Notes under the pieces: model-generated
Told to the model about the DNA's origin: nothing
Database searches by the model: none
Seen by the model: the letters and a program-made list of their open reading frames with translations, nothing else
Position numbers and translations under genes: made by a program
Shown: piece after piece, positions 22,524 to 34,373 of the stretch
Position numbering within the stretch: the stretch's first letter is position 1
Layout: every line of letters begins with the position of its first letter
Source of the DNA: Malania oleifera
Taxonomy: Eukaryota; Streptophyta; Magnoliopsida; Santalales; Ximeniaceae
Length of the DNA: 64,000 nt
Direction: 5' to 3'
Assembly (NCBI RefSeq): GCF_029873635.1
Contig: NC_080423.1
Span: 109,323,087-109,387,086 of the forward strand

Positions 22524-23635
22524 TGTCGTGATGTCCTGAGAGCGAGGTGCCTCGAGGAGTTGAAATAAAAATGATAAGTTTGATTTTCAGGGAAAAAAAA
22601 TAAAAAAGTTTGGAGTCGTCACTAACATTTTGTCTTGGTGTAGTTAGAACATTTGATTCCTACTGAATCAAAAATAGTATCGGCCTGCGTATACCAGGAT
22701 CGGGAGTTCGGTTATGTGAGTGTAAGGTACTAACAACCCTTACACACCCATTCTACGAACGATACCTAATTAACTAAGAATTATCCCAAATTGAATTCTA
22801 ATAACCTTTTATTTTATTCCTTTTAAATAAACAACTATGTACAATTAAATAAACAAACATACACATTTTATGGAGTATAATCAAATAGGGGTGTGATTTG
22901 GGAATTGTCTAATAAGACCCCCAAAAGCATCTTGTTAGAAAAACTCTCTTTAGAGCTAACACATGTGAGACTTGAAAAGCCCATTGTCCTTTTTAAAATC
23001 ACAGAAACACACCTCTTTAAAAATCGAGAAATATTTTTTGAAAATAGGTCCAAGATTTATTTCAAAATTTTGTAGGAATTTTCTTGAATATTTATGATAT
23101 TTTTCCAAAATTTCAAGGAGGTTTGAAGTTTTTCCTCATTTTTCCAAGTGGAAATGATTTATAATGTTTGTTTTGAGCTCAAAAATATATTTTCAAAATT
23201 TTTCTGATTTTTTTTTATAATTTTTTTGTGATTTTTCTACTATTTTTAATTTTTTACAATTAAGTAAATAATATAAAAATGAAAATAAATACGAAAAAAA
23301 TTGGTTCAAACCAGTTTGAAATCGAGTTAATCGGTTCAAGGGAAGAGGATCCGGGTTAGCAAACTGGGCCACATGTCAATTTTGGTTGAAGACATGCGGC
23401 TTGGTATATATATATATAAGTATTTAATAGGAGGCAGGAGGTGACGTCATAACGACGTCACCTGAGACACATGTTGGCCACCGGATAAATGGGGGTTGAG
23501 GGACGCGGATCAGTGATGTGGCGCAATCTGGACTGTCCTGAGAAAGCACAGATTGGACGGCCAGGCAAGGACCACATGATTTGTATCAGATTTAATGTAA
23601 ATGATAAATTGATACCGAAGGAAGAGAATAAACAA
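22524..23635 (+). mobile_element. gypsy-type LTR fragment
   Basis: Starts TGTCGTGATGTCCTGAGAG and shares 'ggagtcgtcactaac', 'caggatcgggagttcggtta' and 'cgaacgatacctaatta' with the solo LTR at 12521. The 3' end is not recognisable, and the boundary with the next repeat is approximate. It contains the palindrome TGACGTCATAACGACGTCA near 23442. Confidence 0.65.
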
Positions 23636-24135
23636 CAAGTATTTAAAAAGTTTATGCAAAAAAAATCACACCCATTTATAAGCATTTCAAAGAAGAAGAA
23701 GAAGAAATACTTGCTTCCAATTTTTTTTTTTAAAATCGAAAACATGACCTAAAAATAAAATGTCGTTAAATTGTTAAAAGAGGGGAAGAGATTGTGGTAC
23801 ACCAAAATGAAATGAAATAAAAAATTATGTAAAATATAAATTTTAATTCCTCTTCATTTTTATGTACCAAATTAATAAGAGCAAGGATTTGATTCATGCA
23901 ATTAATGAGGTTATATTTTTTAATAAACCAAACTTTTTGAATTGTATATGAAACCAAACAATCTTTCATTTATTAATCACATGTAACCAACTAAAAACTA
24001 TTTTTATGGACATTTCAGACAATGAGAATATATGTGCATGCATGGACATACATTTGTGTACTATAATATCAATTTCTTTATTATTAGATTACCAGTTTAC
24101 CTAGAAGTTTAAACTCTTAGGTTGTGGGCCAATAA
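23636..24135. repeat. ~500-bp direct repeat, copy 2
   Basis: Second copy of 22014-22523, running without interruption into the TRIM array that follows. Confidence 0.85.
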
Positions 24136-24479
24136 CATTTATCAAACTTTAACACTCCCCCGCACGTGCAATTCGATAGCATATGGAGAGATAAACACAT
24201 GATAAATAACACCCATAGTAGGGAACAAAATAATTTTTTTAAAATACCATAGTAAACGCAGATAATAAGACTAGAACCCAGGACAACCTGATAACCAATT
24301 ATGATACCATGTTAGGTTGTGGGCCAACAATGTATATCAAACTTTAACACTCCCTCGTACATCCATCCTTACAACATGTGGAGGGATAAACACAACTCTG
24401 ATACCATGTTAGATTATCACTTGACCTAAAAGTTTAACTTGTTAGGTTGTTGGCCAACAATGTACATCAAACTTTAACA
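24081..24479 (-). mobile_element. TRIM array with three LTRs
   Basis: Three related LTRs lie in the same minus orientation: about 24081-24154, 24310-24349 (short) and 24407-24479. All end 'catcaaactttaaca' or close to it in plus. PBS-like words (plus 'gataccat') lie immediately left of the second and third, at 24303-24310 and 24400-24407. C-rich tracts (minus-strand purine tracts, 'ctccccc' and 'ctccctc') lie immediately right of the first and second. There is no coding capacity. Confidence 0.75.
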
Positions 24480-24775
24480 TTTATCATGCCTTGTTTTAAA
24501 CTTTTAAGATTTTATGTATTAAGAGGTTAAACACATATTGTGTCGGCATCCATAGATGGCCCCCTAATTTACTTGAAGAGGGACTATAGCCCTCAATACA
24601 AACAAAGAAAAAATAAAATAAGGAAGAATCTCATCTTCATGCACTATTTAATGGATTAAACAGAGAGATTCAAGTTTCTTAAGATATGGATTCTTAAGAC
24701 CACCCCAACACCTATCATTATTTTTGTATCATACCCTAAAACAAGGAAGAATGTCATCTTCATGTACTATTCTTA

Positions 24776-25108
24776 TGTAGTAACCTGAACCAAGAAAATA
24801 AAGAAATAAATAAAAGAAAAGAGAAAGGAAAGGAAAAAAAGGAAATTGGTTTGGCCAGGAGAAAACCGGTGACAATTTTGTGAGGATAAGAAAAATCATC
24901 TACGATTTTCCTACAGGAAAACAACCGAGAGCAGGTTTAAGGCCAAACCGTCACCGGTTTGGTCAAGCCTAGAAAAATTGGCGATGGTTTTCCTGTGGGC
25001 CTGCTTACTTAAGAGCTAAGTTATGTGTTTTATTTCATAACTCTCATATCTCTCTCTTTCTCTCTCTCTAACCTAGGTTTCGGAAGGCTCTCTCTCTCTC
25101 TCTCTCTC
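24776..25108 (+). repeat. 5' fragment of a gypsy-type LTR
   Basis: Starts TGTAGTAACCTGAACC. It carries 'aaaccggtgac' and 'aaaccgtcaccggtttgg' boxes and CT-rich runs before being cut at 25109 by the next LTR. The layout parallels the neighbouring LTR family but with a different box word. Confidence 0.55.
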
Positions 25109-26920
25109 TGTAAGAACCCAACTTGAGATAAGTGTATTAAATAAATAAGAAAAGAGAAGGAAAATTTAAAAGGTAAAATTTTGTAGGGCTCGTCGACGGG
25201 GCTTCCTTACTCGTCGACGAAGTCTCTTATGCAGCTCGGCGACGAAATTCAGTAGCCCATCGACGAGGAGATACCAAGAGATTTTGGGAAATCCTGAAAT
25301 CTCGGGCTCGTCGACGAGGCCACCTTGACGTTGACGAATTTCCTTATGCGGCTTGTTGACGAGGCTGACTGAATCAAAGACTTATAAATATCTTTTTAGC
25401 TTTGCTTAATGAAGAAGAAATCAAAAACCTCTCTCTCTCTCTCTAGAGATCGAATACTCCCTCTCTCTCTCTCTCTTTAGGATTTCGGGTCGTTCGTTGC
25501 CGGAATCAACGATCTGACGTTGCCACGTGGATCAGGAGGAGAATCTCTACATTTATAGTGGATCGAAAATTTGTTTCGAGGATTTTTGGGTTTTGACTCA
25601 AAATTAAGGTAAAGGTCCAATTTCGATTTCGTTTTGGTAGGTCTGTAGAGAATAGTATTGTAAGGAAGTATTGTTCTTCGTTGTTTAGGTTTTGGTGCCT
25701 CGTAGTTTTGGAGCCGTAGAGTTCGTGTTTTGATTTTCGGGTTAAAGGTAAGAGGATTATGTTTATATCAGTTATTTTGAAATTAGAATCGGTAAACATG
25801 TAGTTTACGATTCTATGTATGTTTTGGCTACTTATTTGGGAAAATCTATCGGGTGAAAATGCAGATTTTTTGGGTTACAGTTCTGGGGAAAATTGGGGGT
25901 TTCGAGTATCATCTCTATTTCTGTCGGAAAAACGTATGTTGCATAAAACTGTAGTAATGAGATGACCGTACCTGTATTTGTATTAAATTGTATTCTCGAA
26001 TTGAAAATGATATGATTTTTTGTATACTCAAATAAGTGTGGAATGAACTGTGTATGTAAAATGTTTAAGGTTTTGTAAAATAGTTGTGGCGGCTAATTAT
26101 CGTAAGCTGGTGGGTATAGGAACATAAGTTCCAAAATTGGTCCAGGTTTTGTGAAATTTGCCACGTCTCGGCTAATTACCGTGGGCAAACGCCATCTCTT
26201 GGTTAAATACCGTGGGCGAGAGTGTTCGACTTTATATTCGAGGGTGTGAAATATTGCCTGTTTGTTCCAGCTGGTCACTGATGGGTGTGAGTGGACACCT
26301 TATTAGCAACAATATCGCTGTGAGGCTTTGGTTATTACAGGGTATCAAGTGCTTAAGTGTGACAACACTGATCGTATGTTTGGTATGGTGTGTACTGAAA
26401 CTGGATTGTGAAAAATACTGGAATTGTATTGTGTTATGTTTTGTCGAAATAACACTTGTATACCACACATTGATATAACATGTTTTCTTCTTTACTAAGA
26501 GGTGTCTCACCCTGAATATACAAATATTTTTCAGGTCCTTCGAGTAGCCAAAATTAGCATCCTAGCATTCGGGAGCGTGGGTGTTGGTTAGCTACGTATA
26601 GTACTTGAGTAATTATTGATTTTTGTAACCAGGTTGTTATTGTTGGGTTTTGTAGACACCCGGGATATGTACTGTATTTTGGAGCATCGACTCTAGTCAT
26701 TTATAGACTCTAGTATGGTACGTTGTATGTATTAGAAAGAACATTTCCGCTTCGTATTTGATGTGCATGGATATGTATGTGATTGTGTATAGGGTTTATG
26801 TGTACCCCACGGGGTTAGACCCTCATTCATTGTAGTATCATGTATGTTTAAATTGATACAGAGACATGTTAGATTATTAAATTCACACTTGGGGCCAATC
26901 TGCGGGTTCGGGGCATGACA
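25109..26920 (+). repeat. 5' LTR of the Tekay-like element
   Basis: 1812 bp, TGTAAGAACCC...GGCATGACA. CGTCGACG-type boxes at about 25190-25365 precede a 'tataaatat' TATA word at 25384. The 'gaggtgtctcaccct' word at about 26501 is shared with the other LTRs of the family. Confidence 0.88.
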
Positions 26921-26922
26921 GC

Positions 26923-26935
26923 TTAGTATCAGAGC
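26923..26935 (+). other. primer-binding site
   Basis: TTAGTATCAGAGC, one base from the iMet-tRNA consensus, two bases inside the LTR. Confidence 0.85.
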
Positions 26936-27610
26936 AAAACCAGGTTGTTAGGTCTTGTAGACTTGGTTAGGAGTAGTTATGGGTACATATCAAAGTATAG
27001 GATGAAGGAAATTGGTAGATTAGGTCGGGGGTTGTTTTATTGCTAGACGGGGACTCATTGGCGGTGTTCTGTATTTTTCCTGAAATGAAAATTTTAGTAA
27101 AATCATGACAAACTATTGATGGTTTCGTGTCGGTGTGGTAGGACAAACCTAGACCCGTGAGATTTGTAGTTAACATGATTAGCTTTCAATGATTGTATTA
27201 TTTGTGTATGATATAGGAATTCTAACCGATTCCTATCTTAATTTCATAATGGAGCCCAAGGATAACAACTTGGATAGTGGTTCTGAGGGGACTGCGAGTG
27301 ATGAGTCTCCTTCCGTGCCTTGGGGTTTGACGAGACAGGTTATGCAGGATATCAGGCATAGTGTTAGGAGACGTGAGCACTCTCCTATTGCTACGGGTTG
27401 TACCATAGAGAGGTTCACCGCATGCACCCTCCAACGCTTACGGGAGGACCTGATCCAATAGCAGTAGAAAACTAGGTGTAGAAGACCAAGAAGATATTGG
27501 AAGTTCTGCACTGCACTGAGTAGTTGAAGGTTCTCTATTCTACTTTTCACCTGGTAGAAGGAGCGAAAAGATGGTGGACGACTATGAGTCTGCTTGAGAA
27601 GCAGAGAATT

Positions 27611-28483
27611 TGTAACAACCCGGATTTTAAATGAAATTTAAATAATAAAGAGAGGGAAATTGGAAAAAGGAACAGAAGAAAGCTACCAAGCTTCGTCGAC
27701 GAACACAGGGTTTTGTCGACCAAGGCTTTAAAGATTTCGTCAACGAACACAGGGTTTTGTCGACAAGAAAATACCGAGAGGGGTTCTGAGGCATCTTGAA
27801 TTTTGTCGACGAATATAGGGTCTCGTCGACGAAATTTGTGAAGGACTCGTCGATGAAGGTCGAGCTCGTCGACGAATTCCGCTGTCCTATAAATATGGAA
27901 ATCTGTATTTTAAAGCTTCTTTAAGAAGCTAACACTCTCTCTCACTCTCTCCTTCGGCTCACTCTCTCTCTTCGTTTTTGGGCTATTTTTACCCCGGATC
28001 GACGATCCGAAGCCACCACGACGCTCATGGCGAAATTTTCTCCGAATCTACTGGAGCGGATCATCAGTGAAAGCAAGGAGGAAACCATCCCAAATCTAAG
28101 GTAAGGCTTTATACTCAATTTTTGGATTTGTGATAGTTGAAAAAAGTGTTTTATGCTTTAAAATATTAAAGTTTAATACTAGAAGTTTTCGTTTCCAAGG
28201 GTGTTGGTTGGGAACGTAGGAAATCATCCCTGAGTTGAGGTAAGGCTTTTAAGCCGAATTTGACTTAAGGGTAGTTATAAGAAATGTTATACACATTGAA
28301 ATATTAAAGTTTAATTCTGTGAATTTTCATTTTCAGGGTGTTGAGTTAGGAACCCTGCGGGGGCGGGGAAGACTTTCTTAGGGACTTTCCAAGAATCAGG
28401 TAAGGGAATAAACTAAGTTAGTTTCTGTTTTTGAGAAAATGCTTATATATATACTTATCATTTGATTTATGGAAAATGTATAT

Positions 28484-28532
<49 letters not shown>

Positions 28533-29871
28533 CTATATTTGCAAAATACTGTGAAAATGATCGTATGTTGAATATGTGGAAAATCTGTTGTGTGGCATGA
28601 GTAAAAATGTTGTGAAAAGCTGTTTTCTGGAAATATGGATGATACGGATTTTTATAATGGAAAATCGGCGTACGGGCCAAGATGTTTTTACATATATATA
28701 TATATATATATATATATAGGTGGATATGTTTGCCGGCGTACGGGCTGTGCTATGTGATTTGCCGGCGTACGGGTCGTGCTATGTGGTTTGCCAGCGTACG
28801 GGCTATGCTATGTGATTTGACGGGGTACGGGTCGTGCTGTGATAAAATGTGTAATACCGGCGTACGGGCCGATGATTTTCATGATACACATATATATATG
28901 TGAAATGATATGATTGATGTGAAAATAAATGATATGAGATATTTATGTATCACGGTTTTAGTATATGTATATGATATCAGAACCTGGTTGGCTTGGTTTA
29001 GGCTAGCACTTGCACGGTACCGTTGCTATGTGTCCATGGTCCTCGTGATCATGATATCTGTGTTAACACCGCTGTACGGAGTGGTGTGAGATTGGATGGT
29101 CGATGAGGTTATTTCAAGAAGTGTGCTGTTATCGCCCCTGGTGTACGGACCAGTCTGGGTATACCCATTAGACCTACAAACTAGACTATTGACTTGGTAG
29201 TGGTCGGCCAACCATTGTCAGGTCCCGCCTTCGGGTCACACAACCCAGTCATGTGGGGGTAATACATGACAACAGCCAGCTAACCTACCAGGATGGTTTT
29301 TATGTTATTATTATTATTATGATATGAGATGAGAAATATTTATGAAAATACAGTATGTTCTGCCATGTTTTGATATACATATGTTTTTCCCAGATTCGAT
29401 AAACAGTATGTTACGTATGGTATATGTAGAACACGCTATACTCATGTTGCCACACACTAGTATTAGTTTATTTCCCTTACTGAGAAGTATCTCACCACTA
29501 AATTTCATTAACTTTTCAGGAGCCTCAGATAGGAAAGTGGGAAAAGCCCCGCTGATATAGAGCAGTTATCTGCCCTTGTTGGAAGGGTAAGTCTTGGTTG
29601 AGACAGTTAGATTTTTGTGGAAATTGTCCATAGATTTATTTTTGGAATGTATATACTGAGAGATGGTGTTTGGAGTACTCTGGTATATGTTATGCACGTT
29701 ATGATGAGATGTATATGATTTTATACTTTCTGCTGCGTAGGCTTCTGCTGTATGTTCTGTTATATCCCTGGTACCCACGGGTCCAGGTGGATGGTGACCT
29801 GCTGAGTTGAAATGTATGATGTTGATTTGATTTATAAAAAAAAATATGTGGAAAATGAGCAGGTTGTGACA
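27611..29871 (+). mobile_element. gypsy solo LTR inside gag
   Basis: 2261 bp, TGTAACAACCCGG...TTGTGACA. There is no PBS after it and no coding sequence, and gag continues on both sides. Flanks GAATT (27606-27610) and GAGCT (29872-29876) fit a 5-base duplication of GAGCT with two changes in the left copy. It contains eight TCGTCGACGA-like boxes (27690-27880), a TATA word 'ctataaatatg' at 27887, two (TA)n tracts (28487-28529, 28690-28719) and a minisatellite. Confidence 0.9.
28660..28880. repeat. ~29-bp minisatellite in the solo LTR
   Basis: About six imperfect copies of a unit containing GCCGGCGTACGGGC, followed by a 'tgctatgtgatt'-like part. One interruption by (TA)n lies near 28700. Confidence 0.85.
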
Positions 29872-30599
29872 GAGCTGGTCCATCTGGTATGACTTGGAGC
29901 CACTTCAAGGAGGTATTCTTCGAGAGATACTTCTCGGCTTCCACTTGTGATGCGAAGGCTAATGAGTTCTCGAGCCCGACTCAAGGGACCCTGATGGTGC
30001 AGAGATATGCTACCAGATATATTGAGCTATCTCGTTTTGTGTCGTGTTTGGTCTCAAACTAATATGAGAAGACTCGGAGGTTCGAGAAGGGTCTGAGGAA
30101 GGACATCCGCAGGCTTGTGGGTATGCTGCAGATTCGAGAGTTCTCTGTTTTGGTGGATAAAGCCACCATAGTTGAGGCTAACCTCCAGGGGGATAAGGTG
30201 GTACAGGAACAGAAGAAGAGGCCAGTATCTTCTGGTTCTCAGATTGGTCCTTGACGGGGATAGTGGAAGAAGAAGAAGAACTATGGTTCGGGTTATCGCC
30301 AGAATACTGAATGGCAGGGTTCTCATGGGGATCCGTCTTCCGTGTAATGCACTAGGTGCCATAAATGGTAAGATGGTGAATTCTAGCTGTTTTAGGATAA
30401 CTGCTACAACTGTGGCAAGTTGGGCCACATATCCCGAAACTATCAGGCACAGAGGAGTGATATGCCTGCACAGATCCAGAATCGTGGAAGTAATTAGGTG
30501 CCTCAGGGAAACTATCAGGCAAACATGGTTCCGGAGAGGGTGTACTCTCTTACTCCAGTAGATGAGGAACATGCTGGAAACGTGGTGACATGTACCATG

Positions 30600-30697
30600 T
30601 TATTGCTTTCAAATAGAGCTGTTGTTTTATTTGATTCGGGAGCAACCCACTCCTTTATATCTGCAAGTTTTGTGAAATTGTGTGGGGTTGAAACCTA
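30600..30697 (+). pseudogene. gypsy protease fragment
   Basis: VVLFDSGATHSFISASFVK is the retroviral-type aspartic protease active-site region (DSGA intact) in the Tekay form. The frame is lost soon after. Confidence 0.88.
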
Positions 30698-31081
30698 AGT
30701 GATGGATGAGTGGTTGTTTGTGGCTACATCGATTGGTAGTGTAACAATCTGTAGTAAGATGTTGGGAAATTGTCTAGTGGTTATTCAGGGAAGGCTGCTA
30801 CCAAGGAACCTGGTAGTGTATGACATGTGCAGATTTGACGTCATACGGGGGATGAATTGACTATTCTCTAGTTATGTGGTGATTGATTGTCGTAGGAAGG
30901 AAGTAGTGTTCAGACCCCCCCCGGGGAGCAGGAGTATGAGTTTGTGGGATCATGTGTGCGTTCGACGCCCCAAATTCTATCAACCATAAAGGCGAGAAGG
31001 TTACTTTTGGACGGTTGTTAGGGGTACCTAGCTTGTGTGAAGGAACCACCACGAGATGATTTGAAACTTGAAGATATCTGA

Positions 31082-32508
31082 GTGGTTAATGAATTTTTGG
31101 ATGTATTCCCGGAAGACTTACCCAGTTTACCTCTTGATCGTGAGGTGGAGTTTGCTATTGGCCTGCTGCTAGGCAAGGCGCCAATTTCTAAAGCTCCATA
31201 TCGGATGACTCTAGCTGAACTTAGAGATTTGAAGGAGCAGTTACAGGAACTACTGGATAAGAGCTTTATCAAACCTAGTGTTTCACCTTGGGGAGCTCCA
31301 GTATTGTTCGTGAAGAAGAAGGACGGGTCAATGTGAATGTGCATTGATTACCGCGAGATCAACAAGGTAATAGTGAAAAACCGATACTCGTTGCCTCGTA
31401 TAGATGATCTGTTTGACTAGCTGCAGGGAACACAGATCTTTTCGAAGATCGATCTATAGTCAGGGTATCATCAGGAGAGAGTTATGACTGAGGATGTTGC
31501 GAAAACTACTTTCTGGTCATGCCTTTCGGGTTGACTAACGCTCCGATGGTATTTGTGGACCTAATGAATAGGGTTTTCCATGAGTATGTAGATAAGTTTG
31601 TAGTGGTATTCATCGACGATATTTTGGTATATTCTAAGAGTTTGAAAAAGCATGGAAACCATCTAAGGTTGGTACTCCAAGTTCTACGGGAGAAGAAGAT
31701 GTATGCTAAGCTAAAGAAATGCGAGTTCTGGCTGAATTAGGTCACGTTTCTAGGCCATGTCATGTCAAAGAGGGTATCTTAGTTGATCTTGGTAAGATAG
31801 AAGCAATGGTTGACTGGGTGAAACCAAAGAGTATACACGATGTTCGGAGTTTCCTAGGACTGGCTGGGTATTATTGGTCGTTAGTGGAGGGATTCTCTAA
31901 GTTATCTGGCCATCTGACATAGTTGACGAGGAAGGGTTTGAGATTTGATTGGAATGACGAGTGTGAGCAAAGTTTCCAGGAGTTGAAACACCGACTGGTC
32001 ACTACTTCGATTTTAACCATCCTATCTGGAGATGGTGGTTTTGTGATTTACAGCGACGCATCGCAGAAAGGGTTAGGATATGTGCTGATGCAACGGGGAA
32101 AGTAATTGCTTATACTTCTTGGAAGCTCAAGGAGTACGAAAAGAATTACCCTACGCATGATTTGGAGTTGGCAGCAGTAGTATATGTGTTGAAGATTTGG
32201 AGACACTACTTATATGTGAACAGTGTGAGATCTTCACAGACCACAAGAGCTTCAAAAACTTTTTCACATAGAAGGAGTTGAACATGAGGCCAAGGAGGTG
32301 GCTTGAACTGATTAAGGACTACGATTGCACCATTAGCTATTATCCGGGGAAAGCTAATGTGGTAGCTAATGCATTGAGTCAGAATTCAAAGCACGCGTCA
32401 GTATTTGCAGTAGTAGGTCAGCATCATATCAGATGGGATCTAGAGAGTCTTGGCATAGAGTTGGTGGATGGTAATCATCAGACTTTCATTGCTAGCTTGG
32501 TGATCTAG
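31082..32508 (+). pseudogene. gypsy RT and RNase H relic
   Basis: RT starts [17 protein letters not shown] at 31085 and continues [12 protein letters not shown] and FVKKKDGSM, then a stop at 31334-31336. MCIDYREINK and RYSLPRIDDLFD follow, and after a frameshift comes MPFGLTNAP with the catalytic FIDDILVYS (DD at 31615-31620). VRSFLGLAGYY marks the end of RT. RNase H has [17 protein letters not shown] (about 32041-32095), then '[10 protein letters not shown]' in another frame and YYPGKANVVANALSQ (32338-32382). At least six stops or shifts are seen between these blocks. Confidence 0.9.
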
Positions 32509-32538
32509 CTGAGAGGTAAAGCCGCGTGGACTAGCGAT

Positions 32539-33355
32539 GTGGAGTTAGTTGAGGCTGTGGAGAAAGTGCAGCAAAGGTTGACTGCAAATTTTAACATCTC
32601 CAAAGGAGGTGTGCTGAGGTTTGGAACCAGGCTATGCGTTCCAAATGATGAGGGTATAAAGAGGACAATCTTGGAGGAGGCGCATCGTTCTTTGTATATG
32701 GTACATTCGGGTAGTATGCATATATATTGGGATTTGCGCAAATCTTTCTCTTGGAGTGGCATGAAAAGGGAGATTGCTCGATTCGTGGAGCAATGTCTGA
32801 CGTGCCAACAGGTGAAAGCTGAACATTAGAGGCTAGTAGGGCCGTTGCAGCCATTGAGTATTTCGTAGTGGAAATGGGAGCACATTTTCACGGACTTTGT
32901 CATCGGATTACCACTAGCACAACATGAGAAAAATGTCATCTGGGTAATCGTGGACAGGTTGACCAAATCTGCTCACTTTGTACTGATGAAGGTTAGCTAC
33001 TCCTTGAGTAGGCTAGCAGATCTATACGTGCAAGAGGTAGTTAGAATGCACGGTGTACCGGTATCCATTGTTTCAGATCGAGACCCGTGGTTCACTTCTC
33101 GATTCTAGAAGAGCTTATAGGAAACATTGGGGATGAAACTTACTTTCAGTACAACGTTCCACCCCCAGATTGATGGACAGTCAAAAAGGACGATACATAT
33201 CTTGGAGGATATGTTATGGACTTGTATATTAGATTTTGGTGGTAGTTAGATTCAGTTTCAACCATTGGTGGAATTTGCCTATAACAATAAATTTCAGGCT
33301 AGTATTGGGATGACACCATTTGAGACATTGTATGGTTGGAGGTGTCGGTCAATTG
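32539..33355 (+). pseudogene. gypsy integrase relic
   Basis: The HHCC zinc domain is readable (H...H in HRSLYMVHSG, C..C in CLTCQQVK, up to 32826). The core follows with [33 protein letters not shown] and FHPQIDGQSKRTI. In relatives the last motif is DGQSE, with the E catalytic; here it is lysine. The text ends near [11 protein letters not shown] (about 33350). The first two catalytic aspartates are present. Confidence 0.88.
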
Positions 33356-34373
33356 ATGTGACATCACATTATTTGTTAGAGTTTATTAAATGAGAAAACG
33401 TTAATTATTTTCAATAAATGATTAGATGGCAATCACTTGTGATTTTTTTAGCATGATAAATACTAAACTTATGATTGTTACATTAATCAAAACTTATATA
33501 TATAACTAGTAAATTTAAATGTAGATTTAAATAAAATTATTTTCTCATAATTGTTTTTATCTTTTTTTTCATTGTAATATTGGACAATTCCTTCATTTTT
33601 TAAGCACTTTGGGTGAAGAAACTTTTGTTTAAAGAGTGAAAATGAAGATCATTATTTCGTATTTTAATGGACATTTTAATGTTTAGAGATTTGAATTTTA
33701 TGTGGGGGTTTCATTTTCAAACCTTGAAAGGATATGAGCAATGACATGAGATGAAAATTGTCGCCTTTCGACTTTAGTTGTATAATTTAGGCCGAGTAAG
33801 ATGGACCAATTAAAAAAGAAAAATTGATGCAAAATATTAGACCCATTGTTTTTTTGCTAAGTCATATAAGGAGAGGGACAACTCACACATACTCTACACA
33901 ATGGTACGACTAAACTAAACTACTTCTAAAAGAGTAAATGTAAAAATGTGATAGTCTTAAATATGACAAAATATGTTGTTGTGCAAATCAATGTGTTGTA
34001 GAAACAAATAATCTCACAATGCAACACTTAACAGTGAAATATATAGAAAACACAATCACGCAGATTAAATGAAAATAATAAAACAATGACATAAAAAATT
34101 ACATGATTCGGCAATACCTACATCCATGGGAGCAAATGGTAGTGAATTTTACTATCTTGTGTAGTCCAAAATACTTCAAACATTGTAGAGTTACAACATA
34201 AAACATGTATATATATAACCCTCCCTAAGATTTTTTCCCTGAAACCCAACCTATACAACTCCCCAATTCAAAATTTGAAAACCAACGTTGTGAAACCGAG
34301 CAAAACTGTTGACGGTTTGTGTCATACTGTCGATGGTTCAATGCCGAGACCAAACAGTTAACTGTTTCTTCTG
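33356..34373. other. intergenic stretch
   Basis: No gene. The right end (34300-34365) has words such as 'gttgacggtttg' and 'gtcgatggttcaa' that recur right of the copia element near 43715-43745. Confidence 0.5.

Larger units (their letters stand above)
27249..30500 (+). pseudogene. gypsy gag relic, split by a solo LTR
   Basis: The ATG at 27249 opens MEPKDNNLDSGSEGTASDES. A one-base loss near 27416 shifts the frame to MHPPTLTGGPDPI, followed by EVLHCTE, LVEGAKRWW and MSLLEKQR at 27610. After the inserted LTR, gag resumes at 29872 with GPSGMTWSHFKEVFFERYF and continues through RRFEKGLRKDIR. The zinc knuckle is CYNCGKLGHISRNY (about 30402-30443), in which the last cysteine of CCHC is tyrosine. 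Several stops occur. In the family, gag forms the particle and binds RNA; this copy is not functional. Confidence 0.88.
25109..33355 (+). mobile_element. Ty3/gypsy (Tekay/Del-like) element, 3' truncated
   Basis: 5' LTR 25109-26920, PBS 26923-26935, gag from 27249, then protease, RT, RNase H and integrase in the usual gypsy order to about 33355. There the homology stops, with no 3' LTR and no chromodomain seen. A 2.26 kb solo LTR (27611-29871) splits gag. All domains have stops or frameshifts. The lineage is inferred from the RT text ([17 protein letters not shown]) and the iMet PBS. Confidence 0.9.

Noticed and set aside
26093-26510. Open frames in the LTR at 25109
   Set aside because: LTRs of this family do not encode protein, and the frames are not kept in the sister LTRs.
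28486-28903. Frames made of Ile-Tyr repeats
   Set aside because: Translations of (TA)n microsatellite and minisatellite within an LTR.
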